Position numbers and translations under genes: made by a program. The notes beneath the pieces are model-generated. The model was not told where the DNA came from. It made no database searches and saw only the letters and a program-made list of their open reading frames with translations. From assembly GCA_026874595.1 (NCBI GenBank), contig CM049315.1:63175389-63239388 (forward strand): DNA of 64,000 bases. Reading direction: 5' to 3'. This DNA comes from Sipunculus nudus. Its lineage: Eukaryota; Annelida; Sipuncula; Golfingiida; Sipunculidae. This document shows positions 1 to 10,299 of this stretch, one piece after another (position 1 is the first letter of the stretch; each line of letters starts with the position of its first letter).

Positions 1-228
1 CACAAAATCGTGTGTTGTGCAAAGATGACCGATTTAAACTGCTAAAGAAGCGTTTTAGAAGCTTCATCAGGCCATTAAGAACCAGTTAGAAACGTCTTTT
101 ACGCCGAAATCAGCTCGTTTTTTTCGTAATACAAGATCGTGATTTGTGCAGAAACGGCTGATTTAAACTGCGATAGAAGCGTTTTAATAGCTTCATTAGG
201 CCATTTAGAAATTGGTAAAAACGTCGCT
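1..228 (+). repeat. 3' tail of an HOR unit that starts outside the window
   Basis: These bases match the end of the other units, for example 21865-22092: a ctaaagaagcg monomer, then a monomer with gctcgttttttt and ctgcgatag, leading into the cttgcag start marker at 229. Confidence 0.85.
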
Positions 229-234
229 CTTGCA

Positions 235-618
235 GAAATCAGATCGGTTTTCGCGTAATACAACATCGTGTTGTGCAAAATAGAAGATTAAAATTGCAAA
301 AGAAGCAATTCAGAAGCTCCATTAGGCCATTTAGAACCGGGTACAAACATCGATCTCCCCGAAATCAGCTAGGTTTTTGGCTAATTCAGGAACGTGTGTT
401 GTGCAAAAATTACAGATTTCAATTGCAAAAGAAGCAATTCAGAAGCTTCATTAGGCCGTTTAGATTCAGATACAAACGTCTGTTACGACGAAATCAGCTC
501 GGTTTTTTCGTAATACAAGATCGTGATTTGTGCAGAAACGGCTGAAATAAACTGCGATAGAAGCGTTTAAATAGCTTCATTAGGCCATTTAGAAATTGTT
601 AAAAACGTCGCTTTTGCT
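235..618 (+). repeat. 384-bp trimer unit, first copy (126+129+129)
   Basis: Three monomer types follow in fixed order. The first has aattcaggaacgtg after the T tract, the second has gttacgacgaaatc at its end, and the third has the aaattgttaaaaacg segment. This copy carries two variants (ctccccgaa and ctgttacgacg) that recur together in trimers near 28789, 45032 and 47073. All three lengths are multiples of three, which keeps one frame open across the trimer. Confidence 0.9.
490..618 (+). repeat. Exemplar 129-bp satellite monomer
   Basis: This monomer runs from one gaaatcag to the next. In order it carries gaaatcagctcgg, a T6 tract, cgtaatacaagatcgtg, tgtgcagaaacgg, a taaactgcgat segment, gaagcgttt, a ttcattaggcc segment and aacgtcgcttttgct. 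Many other monomers carry the 8-bp palindrome gaagcttc (a HindIII site, AAGCTT) and a TTTAAA next to ctgc, so both sites recur with the monomer period in much of the array. No part resembles a tRNA, 5S rRNA or SINE. Confidence 0.95.
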
Positions 619-1002
619 GAAATCAGATCGGTTTTCGCGTAATACAACATCGTGTTGTGCAAAATAGAAGATTAAAATTGCAAAAGAAGCAATTCAGAAG
701 CTCCATTAGGCAATTTAGAACCGGGTACAAACATCGATCTCGCCGAAATCAGCTAGGTTTTTGGCTAATTCAGGAACGTGTGTTGTGCAAAAATTACAGA
801 TTTCAATTGCAAAAGAAGCAATTCAGAAGCTTCATTAGGCCGTTTAGAATCAGATACAAACGTCTTTTACGACGAAATCAGCTCGGTTTTTTCCTAATAC
901 AAGATCGTGATTTGTGCAGAAACGGCTAATATAAACTGCGATAGAAGCGTTTAAATAGCTTCATTATGCCATTTAGAAATTGTTAAAAACGTCGCTTTTG
1001 CT
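619..1002 (+). repeat. 384-bp trimer unit, second copy
   Basis: This trimer directly follows the previous one with exactly the same 126+129+129 spacing. It carries the variant ggcaatttag in its first monomer, which recurs near 15650, 25900, 32550, 36770, 47510, 54890, 55140 and 56560. A third, diverged trimer begins at 1003. Serial trimers are the head of every long HOR unit in the window. Confidence 0.9.
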
Positions 1003-1900
1003 GAAATCAGATCGGTTTTCGCTTAGTACAAGATCGTGTTGTGCAAAAAGAGAAGATTAAAATTGCAAAAGAAGCAATTCAGAAGCTCCATTAGGCCCTT
1101 TAGAACCGGGTACAAACATCGATCTCGCCGAAATCAGCTAGGTTTTTCCCTAATTCATGATCGTGTGTTGTGCAAAAATTGCAGATTTAAATTGCAAAAG
1201 AAGCAATTCAGAAACTTTATTAGGCCGTTTAGAATCAGATACAAACGTCTTTTACGCCGAAATCAGCTCGGTTTTTGCGTAATACAAGATCGTGTTTTGT
1301 GCAAAGATGACCGATTTAAACTGCGAAAGAAGCGTTTTAAAAGCTTCATCAGGCCATTAAGAACCAGTTAGCAACGTCGTTTTTGCTGAAATCAGTTCGG
1401 TTTTTTTTTGCGTAATTCAAAATCGTCTGTTGTGCAAAGATGACCGATTTAAACTGCTAAAGAAGCGTTTTAGAAGCTTCATCAGGCAATTAAGAAGTTA
1501 GAAACGTCGTTTTTGCTAAAATCAGCTCGATTTTTTAGCGTAATATAAGATGGTGTTTGTCCAAAGATGACCGATTTAAACTGCAAAAAAAAGTTTAAGA
1601 AGCTTAAATAGGCCACTTAAAACCAGTTACAAAGATCTTTTTTGCCGAAATCGCCTCGGTTTTTGCGTTATAATAGATCATGATCCGTGCAAAAATGGTC
1701 AGTTTAAACTGCGAAAGAAGCGTTTCAGAAACTTCATTAGGCGACTTAAAACCCGTTACAATCGTCGTTTTCGTCGCAATCAGCTCGGTTTTCGCGTACT
1801 ACAAGATCGTGTGTTGTGCAAAAATGGCCGTTCAAATTGCAAATGAAGCGTTTTAATAGCTTCATCAGGCCATTCAAAACAAGTTACAAACGTCGTTTTT

Positions 1901-1912
1901 GCTGAAATCAGC
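1901..1912. other. Recurrent 12-nt dyad gctga-aa-tcagc at the monomer anchor
   Basis: The anchor segment reads gctgaaatcagc, five-base inverted arms around AA. It recurs in monomers whose T-rich part ends in gct (for example near 2161, 2931, 3189 and 5637) and is broken where the monomer reads gccgaaatcagc. Short dyads are common in satellites. Any protein binding here is speculation. Confidence 0.6.
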
Positions 1913-2159
1913 TCGATTTTTTTTGCGTAATGCAAGATCGTGTTTGTGCAAATATTGCAGATTTAAATTGCAAAAGAATCAATTCAGGAGCTTTATTAGG
2001 CCATTTAAAACCAGATACCAACGTCTTTTCCGCCGAAATCAGCTCGGTTTTTGCGTAATACAAGACCGTGTTTTGTGCAAAGATGACCGATTTAAACTGC
2101 CAAGGAAGCCTTTTAGAAGCTTCATCAGGCCATCAAAAACCAGTTAGTAACGTCGTTTT

Positions 2160-3470
2160 TGCTGAAATCAGCTCGATTTTTTGTGTAATACAAAATCGTG
2201 TGTTGTGCAAAGATGACCGATTTAAACTGCTAAAGAAGCGTTTTAGAAGCTTCATCAGGCCATTAAGAACCAGTTAGAAACGTCTTTTACGCCGAAATCA
2301 GCTCTTTTTTTCGTAATACATGATCGTGATTTGTGCAGAAACGGCTGATTTAAACTGCGATAGAAGCGTTTTAAAAGCTTCATTAGGCCATTTAGAAATT
2401 GGTAAAAACGTCGCTCTTGCTGAAATCAGATCGGTTTTCGCGTAATACAACATCGTGTTGTGCAAAATAGAAGATTAAAATTGCAAAAGAAGCAATTCAG
2501 AAGCTCCATTAGGCCATTTAGAACCGGATACAAACATCCATCTCGCCGAAATCAGCTAGGTTTTTGCCTAATTCAGGAACGTGTGTTGTGCAAAAATTAC
2601 AGATTTCAATTGCAAAAGAAGCAATTCAGAAGCTTCATTAGGCCGTTTAGAATCAGATACAAACGTCTTTTACGACGAAATCAGCTCGGTTTTTTCCTAA
2701 TACAAGATCGTGATTTGTGCAGAAACGGCTAATATAAACTGCGATAGAAGCGTTTAAATAGCTTCATTAGGCCATTTAGAAATTGTTAAAAACGTCGCTC
2801 TTGCTGAAATCAGATCGGTTTTCGCGTAGTACAAGATCGTGTCTTGTGCAATGATCACCGATTTAAACTGCGAAAGAAGCCTTTTAGAAGCTTCATCAGG
2901 CCATTAAGAACCAGTTAGAAACGTCGTTTTTGCTGAAATCAGCTCGATTTTTTTGCGTAATGCAAGATCGTGTTTGTGCAAATATTGCAGATTTAAATTG
3001 TAAAAGAATCAATTCAGGAGCTTTATTAGACCATTTAGATCCAGATACCAACGTTTTTTCGCCGAAATCAGCTCGTTTTTGCGTAATACAAGACCGTGTT
3101 TTGTGCAAAGATGACCGATTTAAACTGCCAAGGAAGCCTTTTAGAAGCTTCATCAGGCCATTAAGAACCAGTTAGCAACGTCGTTTTTGCTGAAATCAGC
3201 TCGATTTTTTGCGTAATACAAAATCGTGTGTTGTGCAAAGATGACCGATTTAAACTGCTTAAGAAGCGTTTTAGAAGCTTCATCAGGCCATTGAGAACCA
3301 GTTAGAAACGTCTTTTACGCCGAAATCAGCTCGTTTTTTTCGTAATACAAGATCGTGATTTGTGCAGAAACGGCTGATTTAAACTGCGATAGAAGCGTTT
3401 TAATAGCTTCATTAGGCCATTTAGAAATTGGTAAAATCGTCGCTCTTGCTGAAATCAGATCGGTTTTTGC
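2160..3470 (+). repeat. Segment duplicated 2,447 bp downstream, copy A
   Basis: Landmarks here recur at a constant +2,447: the open stretches starting at 2460 and 2930 recur at 4907 and 5377, and gaaatcagctctttttttcg near 2294 recurs near 4741. The match weakens after about 3470, where gtaatataag corresponds to the shortened gttaacaag near 5918. Confidence 0.75.
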
Positions 3471-3739
3471 GTAATATAAGATCGTGTTTTGTGCAAAGAT
3501 GACCGATTTAAACTGCTAAAGAAGCCTTTTAGAAGCTTCATCAGGCCACTAAGAACCAGTTAGAAACGTCTTTTACGCCGAAGTCAGCTCGTTTTTTTCG
3601 TAATACAAGATCGTGATTTGTGCAGAAACGGCTGATTTAAACTGCGATAGAAGCGTTTTAATAGCTTCATTAGGCCATTTAGAAATTGGTAAAAACGTCG
3701 CTCTTGGTGAAATCAGATCGGTTTTCGCGTAATACAACA

Positions 3740-4430
3740 TCGTGTTGTGTAAAATAGAAGATTAAAATTGCAAAAGAAGCAATTCAGAAGCTCCATTAGG
3801 CCATTTAGAACCGGGTACAAACATCGATCTCGCCGAAATCAGATAGGTTTTTGGCTATTTCAGGAACGTGTGTTGTGCAAAAATTACAGATTTCAATTGC
3901 AAAAGAAGCAATTCAGAAGCTTCATTAGGCCGTTTAGAATCAGATACAAACGTCTTTTACGACGAAATCAGCTCAGTTTTTTCCTAATACAAGATCGTGA
4001 TTTGTGCAGAAACGGCTGATATAAACTGCGATAGAAGCGTTTAAATAGCTTCATTAGGCCATTTAGAAATTGTTAAAAACGTCGCTTTTGCTGAAATCAG
4101 ATCGGTTTGCGCGTAGTACAAGATCGTGTTGTGCAAAATAGAAGATTAAAATTGCAAAAGAAGCAATTCAGAAGCTCCATTAGGCCATTTAGAACCGGGT
4201 ACAAACATCGATCTCGTCTAAATCAGATGGGTTTTTTGCCTAATTCATGATCGTGTGTTGTGCAAAAATTGCAGATTTAAATTGCAAAAGAAGCAATTCA
4301 GAAGCTTCATTAGGCCGTTTAGAACCAGATACAAACATCTTTTACGCTGAAATCAGCTCGGTTTTTGCGTAATACAAGATCGTGTTTTGTGCAAAGATGA
4401 CCGATTTAAACTGCGAAAGAAGCGTTTTAA
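3740..4430 (+). repeat. Beta block 1, left piece
   Basis: This piece carries the beta markers agataggtttttggctatttcagg (split here as agataggttt plus ggctatttcagg) near 3840, gcgcgtagtacaag near 4110 and ctcgtctaaatcagatggg near 4213. The same markers, in the same order, occur near 38984/39246/39352, 49727/49988/50093 and 58769/59038/59143. It is interrupted after about 4430 by gamma-type monomers. Confidence 0.7.
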
Positions 4431-4606
4431 AAGTTTCATCAGGCCATTAAGAACCAGTTAGCAACGTCGTTTTTGCTGAAATGAGTTCGGTTTTTTTTGC
4501 GTAATTCAAAATCGTCTGTTGTGCAAAGATGACCGATTTAAACTGCTAAGGAAGCGTTTTAGAAGCTTCATCAGGCCATCAAAAACCAGTTAGTAACGTC
4601 GTTTTT

Positions 4607-5917
4607 GCTGAAATCAGCTCGATTTTTTTGCGTAATACAAAATCGTGTGTTGTGCAAAGACGACCGATTTAAACTGCTAAAGAAGCGTTTTAGAAGCTTC
4701 ATCAGGCCATTAAGAACCAGTTAGAAACGTCTTTTACGCCGAAATCAGCTCTTTTTTTCGTAATACATGATCGTGATTTGTGCAGAAACGGCTGATTTAA
4801 ACTGCGATAGAAGCGTTTTAATAGCTTCATTAGGCCATTTAGAAATTGGTAAAAACGTCGCTCTTGCTGAAATCAGATCGGTTTTCGCGTAATACAACAT
4901 CGTGTTGTGCAAAATAGAAGATTTAAATTGCAAAAGAAGCAATTCAGAAGCTCCATTAGGCCATTTAGAACCGGATACAAACATCCATCTCGCCGAAATC
5001 AGCTAGGTTTTTGGCTAATTCAGGAACGTGTGTTGTGCAAAAAATACAGATTTCAATTGCAAAAGAAGCAATTCAGAAGCTTCATTAGGCCGTTTAGAAT
5101 CAGATACAATCGTCTTTTACGACGAAATCAGCTCGGTTTTTTCCTAATACAAGATCGTGATTTGTGCAGAAACGGCTAATATAAACTGCGATAGAAGCGT
5201 TTAAATAGCTTCATTAGGCCATTTAGAAATTGTTAAAAACGTCGCTCTTGCTGAAATCAGATCGGTTTTCCCGTAGTACAAGATCGTGTCTTGTGCAATG
5301 ATCACCGATTTAAACTGCGACAGAAGCCTTTTAGAAGCTTCATCAGGCCATTAAGAACCAGTTAGAAACGTCGTTTTTGCTGAAATCAGCTCGATTTTTT
5401 TGCGTAATGCAAGATCGTGTTTGTGCAAATATTGCAGATTTAAATTGTAAAAGAATCAATTCAGGAGCTTTATTAGACCATTTAGATCCAGATACCAACG
5501 TTTTTTTCGCCGAAATCAGCTCGTTTTTGCGTAATACAAGACCGTGTTTTGTGCAAAGATGACCGATTTAAACTGCCAAGGAAGCCTTTTAGAAGCTTCA
5601 TCAGGCCATTAAGAACCAGTTAGCAACGTCGTTTTTGCTGAAATCAGCTCGATTTTTTGCGTAATACAAAATCGTGTGTTGTGCAAAGCTGACCGATTTA
5701 AACTGCTTAAGAAGCGTTTTAGAAGCTTCATCAGGCCATTGAGAACCAGTTAGAAACGTCTTTTACGCCGAAATCAGCTCGTTTTTTTCGTAATACAAGA
5801 TCGTGATTTGTGCAGAAACGGCTGATTTAAACTGCGATAGAAGCGTTTTAATAGCTTCATTAGGCCATTTAGAAATTTGTAAAAACGTCGCTCTTGCTGA
5901 AATCAGATCGGTTTTTG
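4607..5917 (+). repeat. Segment duplicated from 2,447 bp upstream, copy B
   Basis: This is the second copy of 2160-3470. It sits between two beta-like pieces, the first ending near 4430 and the second beginning near 5975. This suggests that a duplication or unequal exchange placed gamma-type monomers inside a beta block. Edges are approximate because the flanking monomers are related to the insert. Confidence 0.7.
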
Positions 5918-5974
5918 CGTTAACAAGATCGTGTTTTGTGCAAAGATGACCGATTTAAACTGCGAAAGAAGCGT

Positions 5975-6770
5975 TTTAGAAGCTTCATTAGGCCGTTTAG
6001 AATCAGATACAAACGTCTTTTACGACGAAATCAGCTCGGTTTTTTCGTAATACAAGATCGTGATTTGTGCAGAAACGGCTGATATAAACTGCGATAGAAG
6101 CGTTTAAATAGCTTCATTAGGCCATTTAGAAATTGTTAAAAACGTCGCTTTTGCTGAAATCAGATCGGTTTGCGCGTAGTACAAGGTCGTGTTGTGCAAA
6201 ATAGAAGATTAAAATTGCAAAAGAAGCAATTCAGAAGCTCCATTAGGCCATTTAGAACCGGGTACAAACATCGATCTCGCCGAAATCAGATAGGTTTTTG
6301 CCTAATTCATGATCGTGTGTTGTGCAAAAATTGCAGATTTAAATTGCAAAAGATGCAATTCATAAGCTTCATTAGGCCGTTTAGAACCAGATACAAACAT
6401 CTTTTACGCCGAAATCAGCTCGGTTTTTGCGTAATACAAGATCGTGTTTTGTGCAAAGATGACCGATTTAAACTGCAAAAGAAGCGTTTAAGAAGCTTTA
6501 TCAGGCCATTAAGAATCAGTTAGGAACGTCGTTTTTGCTGAAATCAGCTCGGTTTTTTTTTTTTTTGCGTAATACAAGATCGTGTGTTGTGCAAAGATGA
6601 TCGATTTATACTGCAAAAGAAGCGTTTGAGAAACTTCATTAGGCCATTTAGAACCAGTTACAAATGTCGTTTTTTTGCCGAAATCAGCTCGGTTTTTGCG
6701 TAATATAGGATCCTGTTTTGTGCAATATGGCCGATTTAAACTGCGAAAGAAGCCTTTTAGAAGCTTCATT
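5975..6770 (+). repeat. Beta block 1, right piece
   Basis: The left part repeats about 3930-4430 at an offset near 2,062 bp, including gcgcgtagtacaag (here with aaggtcg) near 6172. It then continues into monomers matching the beta series near 39540-39830: a tcagttaggaacg monomer, a long T tract, a tgagaaacttcattagg monomer, and one with ataggatcctg. Confidence 0.65.
6553..6566 (+). repeat. T14 homopolymer tract, longest noticed in the window
   Basis: The T tract after gaaatcagctcgg is usually 5 to 8 long but is 14 here. The corresponding tracts in related monomers are T10 at 39628-39637, T8 at 50370-50377 and T13 at 59420-59432. Replication slippage is the simplest cause; assembly or base-calling error in the homopolymer is an alternative. 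Confidence 0.9.
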
Positions 6771-7025
6771 TGTCCATTTACAACCAGTTACAAAAGTCGT
6801 TTTTGCCGAAATCAGCGCGATTTTCGCGTTATACAAGATCGTACGTTGTGAATAAATGGCCGATTTGAACTGCAAAAGAAGCGTTTTAATAGCTTCATCA
6901 GGCCATTTAGAACAAGTTACGAACGTCTTTTTTTCCCGAAAGAAGCTAGGTGTTCGCTTTATACAAGATCGTATCTTGTGCAATGATCTATGATTTAAAC
7001 TGCGAAAGAAGCATTTAGAAGCTTC
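6771..7025 (+). repeat. Diverged monomer island
   Basis: About two monomers here are the least conserved I noticed. The anchor gaaatcag has become gaaagaag near 6938, tgtgcaaa has become tgtgaataaatgg near 6847, and the segments gtatcttgtgcaatgatctatg and gaagcattt near 6972-7013 are variants I did not find elsewhere. They are still recognisable satellite monomers in frame with the array. They may be an old, unamplified remnant. Confidence 0.65.
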
Positions 7026-7439
7026 ATCAGGGCATTAAGAACCAGTTAGAAACGTCGTTTTTGCTGAAATCAGCTCGATTTTTTTGCGTAATGCAAGATC
7101 GTGTTTGTGCAAACATAGCAGATTTAAATTGCAAAAGAATCAATTCAGGAGCTTTATTAGGCCATTTAGAACCAGATACCAACGTCTTTTTCGCCGAAAT
7201 CAGCTCGGTTTTTGCGTAATACAAGACGGTGTTTTGTGCAAAGATGACCGATTTAAACTGCCAAGGAAGCCTTTTAGAAGCTTCATCAGGCCATTAAGAA
7301 CCAGTTAGAAACGTCTTTTACGCCGAAATCAGCTCGTTTTTTTCGTAATACAAGATCGTGATTTGTGCAGAAACGGCTGATTTAAACTGCGATAGAAGCG
7401 TTTTAATAGCTTCATTAGGCCATTTAGAAATTGGGAAAA

Positions 7440-10290
7440 ACGTCGCTCTTGCTGAAATCAGATCGGTTTTCGCGTAATACAACATCGTGTTGTGCAAAAA
7501 AGAAGATTAAAATTGCAAAAGAAGCAATTCAGAAGCTCCATTAGGCCATTTAGAACCGGGTACAAACATCGAACTCGCCGAAATCAGCTAGGTTTTTGCC
7601 TAATTCATGATCGTGTGTTGTGCAAAAATTGCAGATTTAAATTGCAAAAGAAGCAATTCAGAAACTTTATTAGGCCGTTTAGAATCCGATACAAACGTCT
7701 TTTACGCCGAAATCAGCTCGGTTTTTGCGTAATGCAAGATCGTGTTTTGTGCAAAGATGACCGATTTAAACTGCGAAAGAAGCGTTTTAAAAGCTTCATC
7801 GGGCCATTAAGAACCAGTTAGCAACGTCGTTTTTGCTGAAATCAGTTCGTTTTTTTTTTTGCGTAATTCAAAATCGTCTGTTGTGCAAAGATGACCGATT
7901 TAAACTGCTAAAGAAGCGTTTTAGAAGCTTCATCAGGCAATTAAGAAGTTAGAAACGTCGTTTTTGCTAAAATCAGCTCGATTTTTTAGCGTAATATAAG
8001 ATGGTGTTTGTCCAAAGATGACCGATTTAAACTGCAAAAGAAGAGTTTAAGAAGCTTCAATAGGCCACTTCAAACCAGTTACAAAGATCTTTTTTGAAGA
8101 AATCGACTCGGTTTTTGCGTTATAATAGATCATGATCCGTGCAAAAATGGTCAATTTAAACTGCGAAAGAAGCGTTTCAGAAACTTCATTAGGCGACTTA
8201 AAACCCGTTACAATCGTCGTTTTCGTCGCAATCAGCTCGGTTTTCGCGTACTACAAGATCGTGTGTTGTGCAAAAATGGCCGTTCAAATTGCAAATGAAG
8301 CTTTTAATAGCTTCATCAGGCCATTTAAAACAAGTTACAAACGTCGTTTTTGCCGAAATCAGCTAGGTTTTCGCTTTAAACAAGATCGTGTCTTGTGCAA
8401 TGATCACCGATTTAAACTGTGAAAGAAGCGTTTTAGAAGCTTCATCAGGCCATTAAGAACCAGTTAGGAACGTCGTTTTTGCTGAAATCAGCTCGATTTT
8501 TTTTTGCGTAATGCAAGATCGTGTTTGTGCAAATATTGCAGATTTAAATTGCAAAAGAATCAATTCAGGAGCTTTATTAGGCCATTTAAAACCAGATACC
8601 AACGTCTTTTCCGCCGAAATCAGCTCGGTTTTTGCGTAATACAAGACCGTGTTTTGTGCAAAGATGACCGATTTAAACTGCCAAGGAACCTTTTAGAAGC
8701 TTCATCAGGCCATCAAAAACCAGTTAGTAACGTCTTTTTTGCTGAAATCAGCTCGATTTTTTGCGTAATACAAAATCGTGTGTTGTGCAAAGATGACCGA
8801 TTTAAACTGCTAAAGAAGCGTTTTAGAAGCTTCATCAGGCCATTAAGAACCAGTTAGAAACGTCTTTTACGCCGAAATCAGCTCTTTTTTTCGTAATACA
8901 TGATCTTGATTTGTGCAGAAACGGCTGATTTAAACTGCGATAGAAGCGTTTTAATAGCTTCATTAGGCCATTTAGAAATTGGTAAAAACGTCGCTCTTGC
9001 TGAAATCAGATCGGTTTTCGCGTAATACAACATCATGTTGTGCAAAATAGAAGATTAAAATTGCAAAAGAAGCAATTCAGAAGCTCCATTAGGCCATTTA
9101 GAACCGGATACAAACATCCATCTCGCCGAAATCAGCTAGGTTTTTGCCTAATTCAGGAACGTGTGTTGTGCAAAAATTACAGATTTCAATTGCAAAAGAA
9201 GCAATTCAGAAGCTTCATTAGGCCGTTTAGAATCAGATACAAACGTCTTTTACGACGAAATCAGCTCGGTTTTTTCCTAATACAAGATCGTGATTTGTGC
9301 AGAAACGGCTAATATAAACTGCGATAGAAGCGTTTAAATTGCTTCATTAGGCCATTTAGAAATTGTTAAAAACGTCGCTCTTGCTGAAATCAGATCGTTT
9401 TCGCGTAGTACAAGATCGTGTCTTGTGCAATGATCACCGATTTAAACTGCGAAAGAAGCCTTTTAGAAGCTTCATCAGGCCATTAAGAACCAGTTAGAAA
9501 CGTCGTTTTTGCTGAAATCAGCTCGATTTTTTTGCGTAATGCAAGATCGTGTTTCTGCAAATATTGGAGATTTAAATTGTAAAAGAATCAATTCAGGAAC
9601 TTTATTAGACCATTTAGATCCAGATACCAACGTCTTTTTCGCCGAAATCAGCTCGTTTTTGCGTAATACAAGACCGTGTTTTGTGCAAAGATGACCGATT
9701 TAAACTGCCAAGGAAGCCTTTTAGAAGCTTCATCAGGCCATTAAGAACCAGTTAGCAACGTCGTTTTTGCTGAAATCAGCTCGATTTTTTGCGTAATACA
9801 AAATCGTGTGTTGTGCAAAGATGACCGATTTAAACTGCTTAAGAAGCGTTTTAGAAGCTTCATCAGGCCATTGAGAACCAGTTAGAAACGTCTTTTACGC
9901 CGAAATCAGCTCGTTTTTTTCGTAATACAAGATCGTGATTTGTGCAGAAACGGCTGATTTAAACTGCGATAGAAGCGTTTTAATAGCTTCATTAGGCCAT
10001 TTAGAAATTGGTAAAATCGTCGCTCTTGCTGAAATCAGATCGGTTTTTGCGTAATACAAGATCGTGTTTTGTGCAAAGATGACCGATTTAAACTGCTAAA
10101 GAAGCGTTTTAGAAGCTTCATCAGGCCACTAAGAACCAGTTAGAAACGTCTTTTACGCCGAAGTCAGCTCGTTTTTTTCGTAATACAAGATCGTGATTTG
10201 TGCAGAAACGGCTGATTTAAACTGCAATAGAAGCGTTTTAATAGCTTCATTAGGCCATTTAGAAATTGGTAAAAACGTCGCTCTTGCTGA
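7440..10290 (+). repeat. Gamma block, copy 2
   Basis: This repeats gamma block 1 with a few distinguishing features. It has an extra monomer near 8340-8470 (gctaggttttcgctttaaac, then tcttgtgcaatgatcacc), ttttttgaagaaatcgactcgg near 8094 where copies 1 and 3 read ttttttgccgaaatcgcctcgg, and a one-base deletion in the ccaaggaacc segment near 8683. Copies 1 and 3 resemble each other more than either resembles this one. Confidence 0.75.
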
Positions 10291-10299
10291 AATCAGATC

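Larger units (their letters stand above)
1003..3740 (+). repeat. Gamma block, copy 1
   Basis: This block contains the diagnostic run gattttttagcgtaat followed by aagatggtgtttgtcc near 1530-1562, then a core-like monomer (gcgttataatagatcatgatcc near 1663) and monomers with caggagctttattagg. Positions 613 to about 3050 match 15557 to about 17994 at a nearly constant offset of 14,943-14,944 bp. Copy 2 at 7.4-10.3 kb matches at an offset of about 6450, rising to about 6580 after one extra monomer near 8340-8470. Confidence 0.75.

Noticed and set aside
320-350. Possible CENP-B box around gaaccgggtac
   Set aside because: The consensus needs TTCG nine bases before CGGG. At the right spacing the sequence reads ccat, so only the CGGG half and one A match.
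2193-2223. Six-base inverted repeat aaatcg / cgattt flanking the tgtgca segment, as a structured RNA
   Set aside because: The stem is only 6 bp with a 19-base loop and is lost in many monomers (for example those reading agatttaaattg). It is too weak to support an RNA gene.
6541-6570. Poly-T runs as Rho-independent terminators, Pol III terminators or retroposon poly-A tails
   Set aside because: T runs occur at the same place in almost every monomer, with no GC-rich hairpin before them, no upstream Pol III box A/B that I could recognise, and no target-site duplication.
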